64,000 bases of DNA from Palaemon carinicauda (lineage: Eukaryota > Arthropoda > Malacostraca > Decapoda > Palaemonidae): positions 87,046,739 to 87,110,738 of the forward strand of contig NC_090728.1 of assembly GCF_036898095.1 (NCBI RefSeq), given 5' to 3'. The notes beneath the pieces are model-generated. The model ran no database searches. It was given only the letters and a program-made list of their open reading frames with translations, and was not told the origin of the DNA. How positions within the stretch are numbered: the first letter of the stretch is position 1; the number at the start of each line of letters is the position of its first letter. Below, in pieces: positions 63,217 to 64,000 of this stretch. The position numbers were made by a program, and so were the translations under genes.

Positions 63217-64000
63217 GTGGGAGAGAGAGAGAGAGAGAAAGGGGAATGTTTTAAAACCAGACGACCTTCCTTATTGTCCGCTTCTCGCTGCGTAGAGTAT
63301 AGGCTCTATCCCTGTATTTTACTTGTTTAGTGTTTTCCCCCAACCAAAATCCTCAAATTCCCCATATAGTCCAGCAGCATAGTCTGATATTTCATATCAA
63401 TTGTTAATTTCTTTCACAAAAGCACCAAAATTATTACATATGGAGAAGTGTCTTCTGTACCATTCTAGGTTTGGAGCCACCCACGGTTATGCCCTTGACA
63501 GCTATGGCCGTCATTTACCAAAATGGGCACAGGGTAGCAAAAGGGGCTATATGCTCTTATTTTTTAATTGCATTTCTGTTAGATATAAATGATGTGTAAA
63601 ATTTAATACACTGACCATAAAAATAAAACACATTTCTAAGTATTATGAGTAAGTAATTTTTTTTTTTATTAAAAAAGTATGTAATTTGTAGATAACACCT
63701 CTTCTGAAACTATTTGTTGAAAAGTGTGAATCATTGAAGAACCTTGGTCAATTGATATTCATCACAGTCAATGGGTTTATGGTCAATAAAAATTTCATTT
63801 TATCTTACACATTTTACTCTAATTTAGAAAGGTAATTGATAATCGAGATAATTACATACTCAGACAAGTAATCCAATTATTACACACCTGACTTTGAAAT
63901 ACCTACCATGTTAGCAGGACACATGCATATGAATCATGCATATTTCAGTAAAGTATGATATAACGATAACTGCACAGGGTAACTACTGACTAGAAAACAC
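63217..64000. other. Unannotated stretch to window end
   Basis: GA microsatellite, then AT-rich DNA. A 63-codon ORF at 63401-63592 has no recognisable domain. Nothing else supported. Confidence 0.5.

Noticed and set aside
63401..63592. 63-codon ORF near the window end
   Set aside because: No domain, no splice or promoter signal, chance length.

Overview
The window looks like heterochromatin-like, repeat-saturated DNA from a decapod crustacean, most likely a penaeid shrimp. The sequence shows dozens of very long (TA)n, (TC)n and (CA)n microsatellites, several satellite arrays and nested transposable elements. Several LINE and tRNA-derived SINE pieces resemble families I associate with shrimp genomes; that assignment is recall, not a database result. 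I found no complete host protein-coding gene. The best host-gene candidate is a possible first exon at 22263-22574.

Layout. 1-5820: satellite of about 119 bp units carrying a palindromic stem. 5821-17659: one copy of a dispersed repeat (called Rep-X here) split by two insertions, a 1.47 kb MULE-type DNA transposon with a perfect 9 bp target duplication (6349-7814) and a 9.2 kb LTR retrotransposon with an env gene (8050-17276). The latter has two 469 bp LTRs, a 4 bp target duplication, a gag-protease-pol frame broken by two in-frame stops, an open env frame and matching splice signals. 17660-26850: SINE, LINE and TIR-element fragments, two long foldbacks and microsatellites. 26935-28620: a 165-170 bp satellite. 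28640-38065: three arrays of a GC-rich minisatellite separated by a recurring spacer. The second spacer carries a 3.18 kb TTAA-flanked, piggyBac-like non-autonomous element (33140-36317). 38185-39290: a LINE fragment on the minus strand. 39846-44326: three more Rep-X copies, two of them facing each other. 44413-47151: a decayed second Gypsy-type element cut off at a (TA)n tract. 47291-47540: a LINE scrap. 47974-49446: an element with perfect 20 bp TIRs and a TATA box. 52041-54017: an element with 32 bp TIRs. 54800-58729: a second TTAA-flanked copy, longer than the first by about two 370 bp internal repeat units. 59401-59634: a tRNA-like inverted repeat. 60104-63216: a near full-length but frame-broken LINE.

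The nesting can be read directly. Rep-X copies B and C preserve unoccupied versions of the two insertion sites in copy A, and the spacer of the GC-rich satellite preserves the unoccupied TTAA site. Most fragment ends fall on microsatellites, so TA tracts act here as junctions between elements. The most interesting unexplained objects are the TTAA element family with its expanding internal 370 bp repeat, the GC-rich minisatellite that is open in all minus-strand frames, the env-bearing retroelement and the Rep-X family.
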